Positions 1-5,658 of a stretch of 6,168 bases of DNA are shown one piece after another. Source of the stretch: DATKIY01 sp035543875 (GTDB lineage Bacteria; Actinomycetota; Actinomycetes; JAHEKZ01); the NCBI GenBank assembly GCA_035543875.1, contig DATKIY010000281.1:1-6168 (forward strand). The letters run 5' to 3'. Position 1 is the stretch's first letter, and every line of letters starts with the position of its first letter. The notes beneath the pieces are model-generated. The model worked only from the letters and a program-made list of their open reading frames with translations, was not told the origin of the DNA and ran no database searches. The translations under genes and the position numbers were made by a program.

Positions 1-24
1 TTCGACCACGTATACGTGGTCGAA
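1..24. terminator. 24-bp perfect palindrome, probable terminator hairpin (or operator)
   Basis: The first 24 bases are a perfect inverted repeat: arm TTCGACCACG, centre TATA, arm CGTGGTCGAA. As RNA it would fold into a 10-bp stem with a 4-nt loop. It begins 20 nt past the TAA stop of the minus-strand substrate-binding protein gene, which is the expected place for an intrinsic terminator. Actinobacterial terminators often lack a strong U-tract, and any tail here lies outside the window. Perfect symmetry also fits a dimeric regulator's operator for whatever lies to the left. The structure is certain; the role is inferred. Confidence 0.5.
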
Positions 25-44
25 TCTTCCGCATTGCGATGGGG

Positions 45-1019
45 TTAGCTGATGAGGCCCTGGTCGGTGAGCCAGGTTTGTGCGACTTCTTCTGGCTGCT
101 TGCGCTCGATGTCGACCATGTTGTTGAGCGCGATCAGGTCGTCGGTCGTCAACACGTCAGAGATGGAGTTCAGCGCTGATGCTGCGGTCTCGCTATAAGC
201 ATCGGTGTTCATGACCGGGACGACGTTGTCGGCAGTCTGCAGGTTTTGGTCATCGGCCAACACCTTCAGGCCCAGGTCTTCGATCCCGCCGTCGGAACTG
301 AAGACCAGACCGATGTCGACGGTGCCGTCGCTGATTGCCTCTTTGGTGAGCGGGCCGCCGGTGTCGAGGGGCTTGAACTCGCTGATGTTGATCCCGTATG
401 TGTCCTCAAGCCCCGGCTGACAGAAGGGACGCTTGGGGCACTCGGGAGGGCCACCCAAGGTGTACTCGCCGCCCAACGCACCCAGGTCGGAGAGCGTCTC
501 AAGGTTGTTCTGCTCAGCGAAGTCGGCGGTTACAGCAAACGAGTTCTGGTCCTGCGCTTGCGATGGCTCAAGCACGGTGACGCCCACCGAGTTTGCGAGC
601 GGCTGCAGCGCTGCAAGGGTGTCTTGTGGGTCTGTGGTGGCCAGCGTCTTGGCGCCCTCACCGTTTTCCCTCACGTTGAGGTACTCGGTGTAGGTCCCGA
701 TGTACTCGGGAACGACGTCAACCTTGCCTTCCTCAAGCGCTGGAGCAACAACCTCTCGGGTGGTTAGTTCTTTAACGTCCGCGTTGTAACCAGCGTCGTC
801 GAGCACGAGCGCATACATGTTCGCGAGGATCTTGCTCTCGCCGAAGTTGAACGCGGCGACCGTGAGATCGCCCATCTGCTCACTGCTCGTCCCCGGTGAT
901 GGCTCAGACGACGAGTCGGTGGAGTCGTCGCCGCATGCGCTGAGGGCGAGTACTGCGACGAAAGCGACACCCGCCAGCTTGAAAATGGTCGAGTGCCTGA
1001 TGGGAGATCGAACGGTCAT
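45..1019 (-). CDS. proX: Osmoprotectant ABC transporter substrate-binding lipoprotein (ProX/OpuAC family)
   Basis: This is the extracytoplasmic receptor that captures a quaternary-amine osmolyte (glycine betaine, choline, carnitine or similar) and delivers it to the two permeases. The protein has 324 residues. A basic N-terminus and hydrophobic stretch (residues 12-28) end in a lipobox L26-S-A-C29, so Cys29 should be lipidated and anchor the protein outside the membrane. A Ser/Asp/Glu-rich linker (about 30-50) follows, then the OpuAC-type periplasmic-binding fold (about 51-322), including VPEYIGTYTEYL (103-114), the typical segment of this family. Cys194 and Cys200 in ECPKRPFC could form a disulfide. 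I chose ATG at 1017-1019 because AAGGCGGG lies just upstream and the signal peptide then has normal length; a start at 1100 would add 27 unlikely residues. It is last in the minus-strand transporter unit, 118 bp after permease 2. The family assignment is firm; the exact substrate is unknown. Confidence 0.93.
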   Translation of the reverse strand: MTVRSPIRHSTIFKLAGVAFVAVLALSACGDDSTDSSSEPSPGTSSEQMGDLTVAAFNFGESKILANMYALVLDDAGYNADVKELTTREVVAPALEEGKVDVVPEYIGTYTEYLNVRENGEGAKTLATTDPQDTLAALQPLANSVGVTVLEPSQAQDQNSFAVTADFAEQNNLETLSDLGALGGEYTLGGPPECPKRPFCQPGLEDTYGINISEFKPLDTGGPLTKEAISDGTVDIGLVFSSDGGIEDLGLKVLADDQNLQTADNVVPVMNTDAYSETAASALNSISDVLTTDDLIALNNMVDIERKQPEEVAQTWLTDQGLIS

Positions 1020-1137
1020 TACAGTCCCGCCTTGTGTGTCCCGGGCCGGTGCCCGCGTGTCCGGTCGGGGACTTGCCCCGTGATGAATTGATCCAAACAC
1101 GTCGTTGCGACAGCCGCACCCGGCGGTAACCCGACCG
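1020..1137 (-). other. 118-bp gap between permease 2 and proX, with a small hairpin
   Basis: This is the only sizeable gap inside the minus-strand transporter unit. It contains a 15-bp inverted repeat, CGGGG-ACTTG-CCCCG, at 1066-1080 and an AT-richer patch at about 1082-1098. Either could reflect a separate proX promoter or an RNA processing/stability element that raises the level of the binding protein over the permeases, which is common in ABC importers. No convincing -35/-10 pair is visible. The hairpin is seen directly; the role is inference. Confidence 0.3.
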
Positions 1138-1857
1138 TCAGGAAACCGTGATCAGATCGCTACGCAGCTCGACGTCTCGACCCTTCACGCGTCGCCGAAG
1201 GGCACGCGGAGTAACCATATACTGACTGAGAGCGAGCGCCACCTCGACGATGAGCGTCAAACCGGCCACCAGGACCGCGCCGCCTAAGAGCATGCCGGTG
1301 TCTTGCAGGGCGTAACCGTCGACGACGTAGCGACCCAGCCCGCCGCCGCCCACGACCGCCGCCAAAGTCGCCGTCGCGACTACCTGGGTGAGTGAAGTTC
1401 GGATGCCAGTGAAGATCCCACGAAGCGCCAACGGAACTTCAAGCCGGAACAGAACTTGAGGTCCGGTTAGTCCCATGCCGACGGCGGCCTCGCGAGCGTC
1501 GCGGTCGACGTCGCGGATCGCCGTGTAGGTGTTCGTCAGCAACGGTGGCAGTGCGAACAATGTCAGCGCGAGAATCGCAGCGAGGGTTCCTACTCCGATG
1601 GCGTCCGAACTGGCGAAGATGATAAGAAGTGCAAACGTCGGAATGGCTCGACCGATGTTGCCGATGTTAAGTGCGGCGAAGCCACCACGGCCGAGGTGAC
1701 CCAGGGTTAACCCGATCGGGAGTGCGACAACCGCCGCAATCGCGAATGCCGTGAACGAAATCGTGAGCTGTTCCAAAGTGCGTACTGGGATGCCATTGAT
1801 CCCGGTCCAGTTGGCTGGATCAGTGAGCCAGGCCCAGGTTTCCTGGATGTCATTCAT
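1138..1857 (-). CDS. proZ: Osmoprotectant ABC transporter permease 2 (ProW/OpuCB/OpuCD type)
   Basis: This is an inner-membrane channel subunit of the osmolyte importer, 239 residues with about five or six hydrophobic segments (roughly 28-55, 68-84, 88-108, 154-172, 187-212). The BPD_transp_1 coupling (EAA) loop is clear: DAREAAVGMG at 120-129 followed by VPLALRGIFTGIRTS at 141-155, which docks onto the ATPase. The chosen start is ATG at 1855-1857 because it forms an ATGA overlap with the TGA stop of permease 1, implying translational coupling. A longer start at 1878 would add seven residues and has no better ribosome binding site. The C-terminal tail is basic (RALRRRVKGR). Two permease paralogues side by side, here predicted to form a heterodimer, are usual for ProWZ/OpuC systems. 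Which copy is called proW or proZ is arbitrary. Confidence 0.92.
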   Translation of the reverse strand: MNDIQETWAWLTDPANWTGINGIPVRTLEQLTISFTAFAIAAVVALPIGLTLGHLGRGGFAALNIGNIGRAIPTFALLIIFASSDAIGVGTLAAILALTLFALPPLLTNTYTAIRDVDRDAREAAVGMGLTGPQVLFRLEVPLALRGIFTGIRTSLTQVVATATLAAVVGGGGLGRYVVDGYALQDTGMLLGGAVLVAGLTLIVEVALALSQYMVTPRALRRRVKGRDVELRSDLITVS

Positions 1858-2534
1858 GGTCGTACCCGACGAAGCCATGGGGTGAGGACCCGCTGGCCGA
1901 GTAGCAGGAAAACGTCAGCAACCACGGCAAGAATGACAACGAGGATTGTCGCCGTCATGATTTGTGCGTGGTAGAAGTTATTGGTGTAGCCACTGAGAAT
2001 CAGGTTGCCCAACCCGCCGTAACCAAGCAGTGCGCCGATCGTGACTAGCCCGATCGTTGAGACCGTCGCGACGCGGAGCCCAGCAAATATGCTGGGGACG
2101 GCAAGCGGCAGCTGCACCTGAAGCAACAGCCGGCCAGAGCCAAAGCCCATCCCGCGTGCAGCCTCGATGACGTCGTCCGGAACGTCGTCTAAGCCACTCA
2201 ATATGTTGCGAATGACGATGAGCACGGCATACAGAACCAGCGCAATCACCACGCTGTAAGGCGAGAGTCCGAAGATTGGCCAAAGCACGGTCATCAGCGC
2301 CAAGGCGGGGATCGTGTAGAGGATTCCGCCGATGGCCAAGATGAAGGGTCGGGTTGCCGGAATCCGAAAGGCTGCAATGGCCAGGGGCAGCCCGATCAAG
2401 AACGCGCCAAGGATGCTTGCGATCGTTAGGTAGACGTGTTCTTGGGTAGCTGCCAGTAGCGTGTCGGCATTGTCATGGACGTACGACCAGCTGAACCAAG
2501 GGTTCGGCGGAGCATCTGCCATCGGGAGGGCCAC
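1854..2534 (-). CDS. proW: Osmoprotectant ABC transporter permease 1 (ProW/OpuCB/OpuCD type)
   Basis: This is the first gene of the minus-strand transporter unit and the second transmembrane half of the channel. Of its 226 residues, hydrophobic segments lie at about 36-57, 64-86, 92-110, 150-172 and 193-214. The EAA coupling loop reads DVIEAARGMGFGSGR (121-135) then QLPLAVPSIFAGLR (141-154), the signature of BPD_transp_1 permeases. Two starts are possible: GTG at 2532-2534 or ATG at 2520-2522 (four residues shorter). Neither has a Shine-Dalgarno sequence. I kept the GTG because a -10-like TAGCGT lies exactly 7-12 bases upstream, which would give a leaderless mRNA. Its start lies 2 bp from the divergent ATPase start. 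The function is secure; the start is uncertain. Confidence 0.9.
   Translation of the reverse strand: MALPMADAPPNPWFSWSYVHDNADTLLAATQEHVYLTIASILGAFLIGLPLAIAAFRIPATRPFILAIGGILYTIPALALMTVLWPIFGLSPYSVVIALVLYAVLIVIRNILSGLDDVPDDVIEAARGMGFGSGRLLLQVQLPLAVPSIFAGLRVATVSTIGLVTIGALLGYGGLGNLILSGYTNNFYHAQIMTATILVVILAVVADVFLLLGQRVLTPWLRRVRP
2524..2530 (+). promoter_or_regulatory. Ribosome binding site deciding the ATPase GTG start
   Basis: GGGAGGG is followed by 6 nt and then GTG at 2537-2539, a good Shine-Dalgarno arrangement that favours the GTG over the in-frame ATG at 2558. The site lies within or just upstream of the first codons of permease 1 on the other strand. Confidence 0.6.
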
Positions 2535-2536
2535 GC

Positions 2537-3562
2537 GTGGACGCTAGCGCGGAGCCGATGATTCGGCTGCTCGACGTGTCGAAAAAGTACGCAGACGGTT
2601 CCCTGGCAGTGGATCAGCTCTCTCTTGATATCCCACGTGGTCAGGTCACCGTGCTCATTGGTCCAAGCGGGTGCGGCAAGACCACGACCCTGAAGATGAT
2701 CAATCGGCTCGTCGAACCGACCAGCGGCCACGTCGAGGTCGGTGGTGAGGACATCCGCACGGTCAACCCAGTGGAGCTGCGGCGCCAGTTGGGCTACGTG
2801 ATTCAGCACAGCGGTCTGTTTCCCCACCGGACTGTCAACGACAACGTCGCCACGGTGTTGAAGCTTTTGCGTTGGAACGGGGACAAGCGTCGTGCGCGCG
2901 TCGCCGAAATGTTGGAGCTCGTCGGACTCGACCCAACCGTGTTCGGCAAGCGCTACCCACATCAGCTTTCGGGCGGGCAACGCCAACGGGTGGGTGTGGC
3001 AAGGGCCTTGGCCGCGGACCCTCCGGTGCTTTTGATGGACGAACCGTTCGGCGCAGTTGATCCAGTACAGCGTGGGCGGCTCCAGCAAGAGTTTCGAAAG
3101 TTGCAGGACGAGCTGCAGAAGACGGTGGTGCTTGTCACCCACGACATCGAAGAAGCTGTTCGGCTTGGCGACAAGATGGCAGTTCTGCAAGAGGGCGGGC
3201 ATCTCGCGCAGTTTGACCCACCGGCGTGGGTCTTGGGGGATCCAGCCACTGGCTTTGTCGCAGACTTTGTCGGTGACGATCGACTGGTCACGCGGTTGGA
3301 AGTCGCAACGCTGCAGGACGCAGACGTGTTGCCTGGTGATTCCCGCGTGACGCATTACGGCGAATCGGACATCACGGTTCGGGTCGGCGACTCGCTGCGC
3401 CGTGTATTGCAAGTGTTGATGGAGTCTCCGACTGGCGAAGTAACCGTTGTCGACGGATCTGCAAATATCGGCGTAATGACCCCGGCCTCGCTTCATCAGG
3501 CAGTCAGGCGGTCATTGCCTGAAGAGTCAACGGCTCAGGATCGTCGTGACTATCAACACTGA
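2537..3562 (+). CDS. proV: Osmoprotectant ABC transporter ATP-binding protein (ProV/OpuCA type)
   Basis: This cytoplasmic ATPase drives osmolyte import through the two permeases. All ABC motifs are present in the 341 residues: Walker A GPSGCGKTT (42-50), Q-loop Gln90 in VIQHSGLFPH, signature LSGGQRQR (144-151), Walker B VLLMDE (164-169), D-loop near GAVD (172-175) and switch His202 in VTHDIEEA. IQHSGLFPHRTV is typical of the glycine betaine/proline subfamily. The C-terminus (about 280-325, with EVTVVDGSANIGVMTP) resembles one CBS repeat, whereas OpuCA-type proteins usually carry two. The protein is therefore shorter than the common 370-400 residues. The GTG start is supported by GGGAGGG at 2524-2530. 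It diverges from the permease unit and overlaps the GNAT gene downstream by 17 bp. The assignment is firm. Confidence 0.95.
   Translation: MDASAEPMIRLLDVSKKYADGSLAVDQLSLDIPRGQVTVLIGPSGCGKTTTLKMINRLVEPTSGHVEVGGEDIRTVNPVELRRQLGYVIQHSGLFPHRTVNDNVATVLKLLRWNGDKRRARVAEMLELVGLDPTVFGKRYPHQLSGGQRQRVGVARALAADPPVLLMDEPFGAVDPVQRGRLQQEFRKLQDELQKTVVLVTHDIEEAVRLGDKMAVLQEGGHLAQFDPPAWVLGDPATGFVADFVGDDRLVTRLEVATLQDADVLPGDSRVTHYGESDITVRVGDSLRRVLQVLMESPTGEVTVVDGSANIGVMTPASLHQAVRRSLPEESTAQDRRDYQH
2541..2546 (-). promoter_or_regulatory. Possible leaderless -10 element of the permease 1 unit
   Basis: Read on the minus strand this is TAGCGT, matching the actinobacterial -10 pattern TANNNT. If the first base of the GTG at 2534 is +1, the hexamer occupies exactly -12 to -7, the expected spacing for leaderless transcription. 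That would account for the missing ribosome binding site before permease 1. The element lies inside codons 2-4 of the divergent ATPase gene. A TANNNT at a fixed place arises by chance about once in 64, so this is suggestive only. Confidence 0.35.
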
Positions 3563-4025
3563 GAACTTGCGCATCGAACAGGTTGCCTTTGATTCGGCCA
3601 CCGCCAAGGAGCTCATCGAAGAGCTGCAGGAGGAGTACGTCGCCAGATACGGCGGACGTGACGAAACCCCAGTAGACCCCAAGCAGTTCGCACCCCCCAG
3701 TGGAGGGTTTCTTATGGTCTTCGTCGGACGCGAGCCGGTCGGGTGCGCTGGGTTGCGCAAACACAACCAGCAGAGCGTTGAAGTGAAGCGAATGTTCATT
3801 CGCCGACCCTTCCGCGGTCGCGGTCTATCGCGATGGTTGTTGGCGCGGGTAGAAGAGCACGGTCGCCTACTGGGATACGACCGCATCTTGATGGAGACGG
3901 GCGTGCAGCAACCCGAGGCGATGCGGCTGTACGAGACAAGTGGCTACGAACCGATCCCCGGCTTCGGCTACTACGCGCAAGCCGCGCAGAACCGTTGCTA
4001 CGCCAAGGAACTCACCGGCGGCTAG
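3546..4025 (+). CDS. GNAT-family N-acetyltransferase
   Basis: This is a predicted acetyl-CoA-dependent acetyltransferase of 159 residues, a normal single-domain GNAT length. The acetyl-CoA pyrophosphate-binding motif A spans about 79-104, with EVKRMFIRRPFRGRGLS; the R90-G-R-G93-L-S95 core fits RxxGxG/A except for Ser at the last position. A following ETGVQQPEAMRLYETSGY (117-134) is the usual motif B region, and the tail PIPGFGYYAQ...CYAKEL is common in small uncharacterised GNATs. The start is GTG at 3546 with AGGA (3537-3540) 5 nt upstream. It overlaps the last 17 bp of the ATPase gene in another frame, so the two are probably co-transcribed and translationally coupled. The substrate is unknown. 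Nothing shows it to be EctA or any other osmolyte-synthesis enzyme; a role with the transporter is only suggested by position. Confidence 0.88.
   Translation: MTINTENLRIEQVAFDSATAKELIEELQEEYVARYGGRDETPVDPKQFAPPSGGFLMVFVGREPVGCAGLRKHNQQSVEVKRMFIRRPFRGRGLSRWLLARVEEHGRLLGYDRILMETGVQQPEAMRLYETSGYEPIPGFGYYAQAAQNRCYAKELTGG
4022..4025. other. Shared CTAG: overlapping stop codons of convergent genes
   Basis: The plus-strand GNAT gene stops with TAG at 4023-4025 and the minus-strand nitroreductase gene stops with TAG read from 4024 to 4022. Both use the same palindromic CTAG. There is no intergenic room for a terminator, so each transcript must run into the opposing gene or end by Rho. Confidence 0.95.
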
Positions 4026-5044
4026 CCGTCAAACTGTGTGGAGCTTAGCCGCGCCGTCCGCCGTACTTGATCCAACGGCCGTCGAGGTGTCGCTGGTACT
4101 TGTTTGCCAAAACCGAGACGCAGAATCATCTGCGAGTGGCCGGCACCGGAGTCGAACGAGCGCACGAGCCACCGCAGGTCGGTCTGGTCGAGCGGCTGGT
4201 TCAGAAACGAGGCGGACACACCGGCCATCGTCGCTTCAAGAAGCAGCCGTTCTAACGCCTGGCCGGCTCGCACCCAGTCGATAACTTCGTCGTGCGTCGT
4301 GGAGAGCACGGCGAGCGTCGGCGTCCTTTCAAACTCTGCGGACTCAGAATGGGCGGAGACGCTTCGTCCAAGGTCGCGGAACGCTGCGTTGGCAGCATCT
4401 GGATGGGGGCCAAGTGCGTCTATCGGGATCCCGTCATCGGGCCTGGGTGTTCCGATCCAGCTGCTTCGTTCATCGGCTAGTGCAGCGTCGGTGCTCTCCG
4501 CTACCTCGGCGTCGTGAAGCAGTCGGACAACTCGCGATATCTCGTCCGGATCGTCGAAGGTACGAACGCTGGCGCGTTCCAGTCGGACGGCTTCGACCAG
4601 CGAGGTGAGTACGGTCGAGGGGATCCGCCTGTCAGAGAAAGGGTGGCGATTGGTCCGACGGGCCGGGATTGCGGCGTAGTAGACGTGAAGCCGACCCGGC
4701 CACCGATCGCGATGGGTGAACTCCACTGCCGCAACCAAGGAATCGTCCACGTCGTCGGGTAGTAGGTGCGTGGCCACGTGGAAGCCCAGATGTTCAGCTG
4801 CCACACGCAAGTTGAAGAGCGCGGCACCGCATGAAATGAACATCGACCGTCGCGATGGGTCTGCCGCTTCGAGCTGTCGGGAGGTGTCGACATACAACTC
4901 TACGTGTCGCTCGCCGACTGCGAAGGCCCAAGGTTGCGAGTTGTGAATAGAAGGGGCAAGTGTGGCGGCCCGCAGTAGTGTTTGAATCTCGTCTTCGGTC
5001 AGCGGGGCCGTTGCTTGCGTGATGTGGTTCGGAGCGCCGTTCAC
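4022..5044 (-). CDS. Acg-like FMN-binding nitroreductase-family protein
   Basis: This 340-residue protein belongs to the nitroreductase superfamily, in the Acg branch known from mycobacteria (Rv2032, Rv3127, Rv3131), whose members belong to the DosR dormancy regulon. Visible family landmarks are LAPSIHNSQPW (29-39), SCGAALFNLR (71-80), ARRTNRHPF (128-136), FLNQPL (280-285) and a C-terminal QMILRLGFG (305-313). Its length is typical of the double-nitroreductase-fold Acg type. In this branch a single chain mimics the dimer, binds FMN, and may sequester flavin rather than reduce nitro compounds. The start is GTG at 5042-5044, overlapping the stop of the DoxX-like gene as GTGA, with a strong AGGGAGGTGA (5051-5060) 6 nt upstream. 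It is second in the operon and ends convergently on the GNAT gene, with overlapping stops. The family assignment is strong; the biochemical role is inferred. Confidence 0.88.
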   Translation of the reverse strand: MNGAPNHITQATAPLTEDEIQTLLRAATLAPSIHNSQPWAFAVGERHVELYVDTSRQLEAADPSRRSMFISCGAALFNLRVAAEHLGFHVATHLLPDDVDDSLVAAVEFTHRDRWPGRLHVYYAAIPARRTNRHPFSDRRIPSTVLTSLVEAVRLERASVRTFDDPDEISRVVRLLHDAEVAESTDAALADERSSWIGTPRPDDGIPIDALGPHPDAANAAFRDLGRSVSAHSESAEFERTPTLAVLSTTHDEVIDWVRAGQALERLLLEATMAGVSASFLNQPLDQTDLRWLVRSFDSGAGHSQMILRLGFGKQVPATPRRPLDQVRRTARLSSTQFDG

Positions 5045-5505
5045 GACGAGTCACCTCCCTGAGATCGGGGCGAATAGTCGAGGTTCGCCGTGGCAACGAA
5101 CATGGCGATCAAGACGGCCAACATCGGCAATGACCAAAGCCAGAACCCAAAGCCGAAGAGCATCAGTGCCACGTGGAAGCCAATCGCCGCCGCAAGTCCC
5201 CATTGCAGCCAGCGACCTGCGGAAAGGATGAGCAGCCCGATCACGAGTTCACCTATCGCGACAGCAAAACCCCATGCTGTGGGGTGCGCCATGAAGACGT
5301 CACTCCATAGGTTTTGGACCAGGGGGATTGGTGACTGATCTGCAAAGTGGCGATACGTCTGCGGTCCAGCACTTGCGATGCCGATGTGGATGCCCGCGCT
5401 GACCAGGAACAACGCACCCACCGCTCGACAAGCGGCCAGCATCCGGCGGTTGGCTGGCCTCGATCCGCGGCGATCGGTCATGATGAAGGCAGACGTGGCA
5501 GACAT
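5041..5505 (-). CDS. DoxX-like four-helix integral membrane protein
   Basis: This small membrane protein has 154 residues. A basic N-terminus (DRRGSRPANRR, 11-21) precedes hydrophobic segments at about 24-45, 76-96, 101-119 and 121-140. The layout, with SAGIHIGIA in helix 1 and a loop bearing FADQSPIPLVQNLWSDVF before helix 2, resembles DoxX/DoxD-like proteins; these have been linked to redox or thiol stress, but no reaction can be assigned here. The start is ATG at 5503-5505, because GGAGGTGA (5511-5518) lies 5 nt upstream; an in-frame GTG at 5514 falls inside that ribosome binding site and is rejected. It is the first gene of a two-gene operon, and its TGA overlaps the nitroreductase GTG by four bases. 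DosR-like boxes lie 55-100 bp upstream. The membrane topology is clear; the family name is a reasoned guess. Confidence 0.75.
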   Translation of the reverse strand: MSATSAFIMTDRRGSRPANRRMLAACRAVGALFLVSAGIHIGIASAGPQTYRHFADQSPIPLVQNLWSDVFMAHPTAWGFAVAIGELVIGLLILSAGRWLQWGLAAAIGFHVALMLFGFGFWLWSLPMLAVLIAMFVATANLDYSPRSQGGDSS

Positions 5506-5560
5506 GACGGTCACCTCCGTACGTGGTCTCCTCCATCGTGAGCGTTACCTCGTCGCGCGG

Positions 5561-5580
5561 ACAGGGACGAATGGCCCGGT
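5561..5580. promoter_or_regulatory. DosR/DevR-like binding box 1
   Basis: The core GGGAC-GAAT-GGCCC has two half-sites 4 bp apart, as in the mycobacterial DosR consensus TTSGGGACTWWAGTCCCSAA. I count 12 of 20 positions matching, including all of the first GGGAC and the CCC of the second half-site. It lies 56-75 bp upstream of the DoxX start. The gene next to it encodes a DosR-like regulator, which makes a functional site plausible. Confidence 0.55.
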
Positions 5581-5584
5581 TTGT

Positions 5585-5604
5585 CTAGGGACCTATGGCA
5601 CCTC
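5585..5604. promoter_or_regulatory. DosR/DevR-like binding box 2
   Basis: The core GGGAC-CTAT-GGCAC has the same half-site spacing as box 1 and also matches 12 of 20 positions of the DosR consensus. The second half-site is more degenerate (GGCAC instead of GTCCC). It starts 24 bp after box 1, so both lie in the same orientation about two helical turns apart, an arrangement known for cooperative DosR binding. It ends 55 bp before the response-regulator start. Confidence 0.45.
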
Positions 5605-5658
5605 GTTGACGGTCGCTCGACCAGTGTGGATTTGGGCCGAGTCCGGTAGACAGGTCCC

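Larger units (their letters stand above)
5506..5658. promoter_or_regulatory. Divergent control region between the DoxX-nitroreductase operon and the dosR-like gene
   Basis: This 153-bp gap must hold the promoters for both divergent units. It contains the DoxX ribosome binding site (5511-5518), two DosR-like boxes (5561-5604) and a -35-like TTGACG at 5606-5611 on the plus strand. For that element, the best -10 at usual spacing is poor (TGGATT, 5627-5632). On the minus strand, TAACGC at about 5542-5547 lies where a -10 would be expected downstream of the box at 5561. Both promoter assignments are weak. Confidence 0.5.

Noticed and set aside
246..767. A 173-codon open frame on the plus strand opposite proX
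   Set aside because: It lies entirely within the well-supported binding-protein gene, shows no domain or convincing ribosome binding site, and is best explained as a shadow.
1066..1080. CGGGGACTTGCCCCG as another DosR-like box
   Set aside because: It contains GGGAC, but the second half is two bases too close and reads GCCCC, so it does not align with the DosR consensus. It is better treated as a small hairpin.
1020..1100. An upstream in-frame start that would add 27 residues to proX
   Set aside because: The extension would precede a complete lipoprotein signal peptide, and AAGGCGGG lies properly before the ATG at 1019.
1876..1878. ATG as the start of permease 2
   Set aside because: The ATG at 1857 gives the classic ATGA overlap with the upstream stop, and the seven extra residues add nothing recognisable.
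2426..3496. A long open frame on the minus strand (356 codons) opposite the ATPase
   Set aside because: It is antisense to a gene with every ABC ATPase motif intact. Its translation is rich in His, Arg, Cys and Trp with no recognisable domain, as expected for a shadow frame in GC-rich DNA.
5512..5514. GTG as the start of the DoxX-like protein
   Set aside because: It falls inside the GGAGGTGA ribosome binding site that serves the ATG at 5505.
5630..5652. GGGCCGAGTCC as a third DosR-like half-site pair on the opposite strand
   Set aside because: The spacing between the half-sites is 2 bp rather than 4, and the match is otherwise poor.
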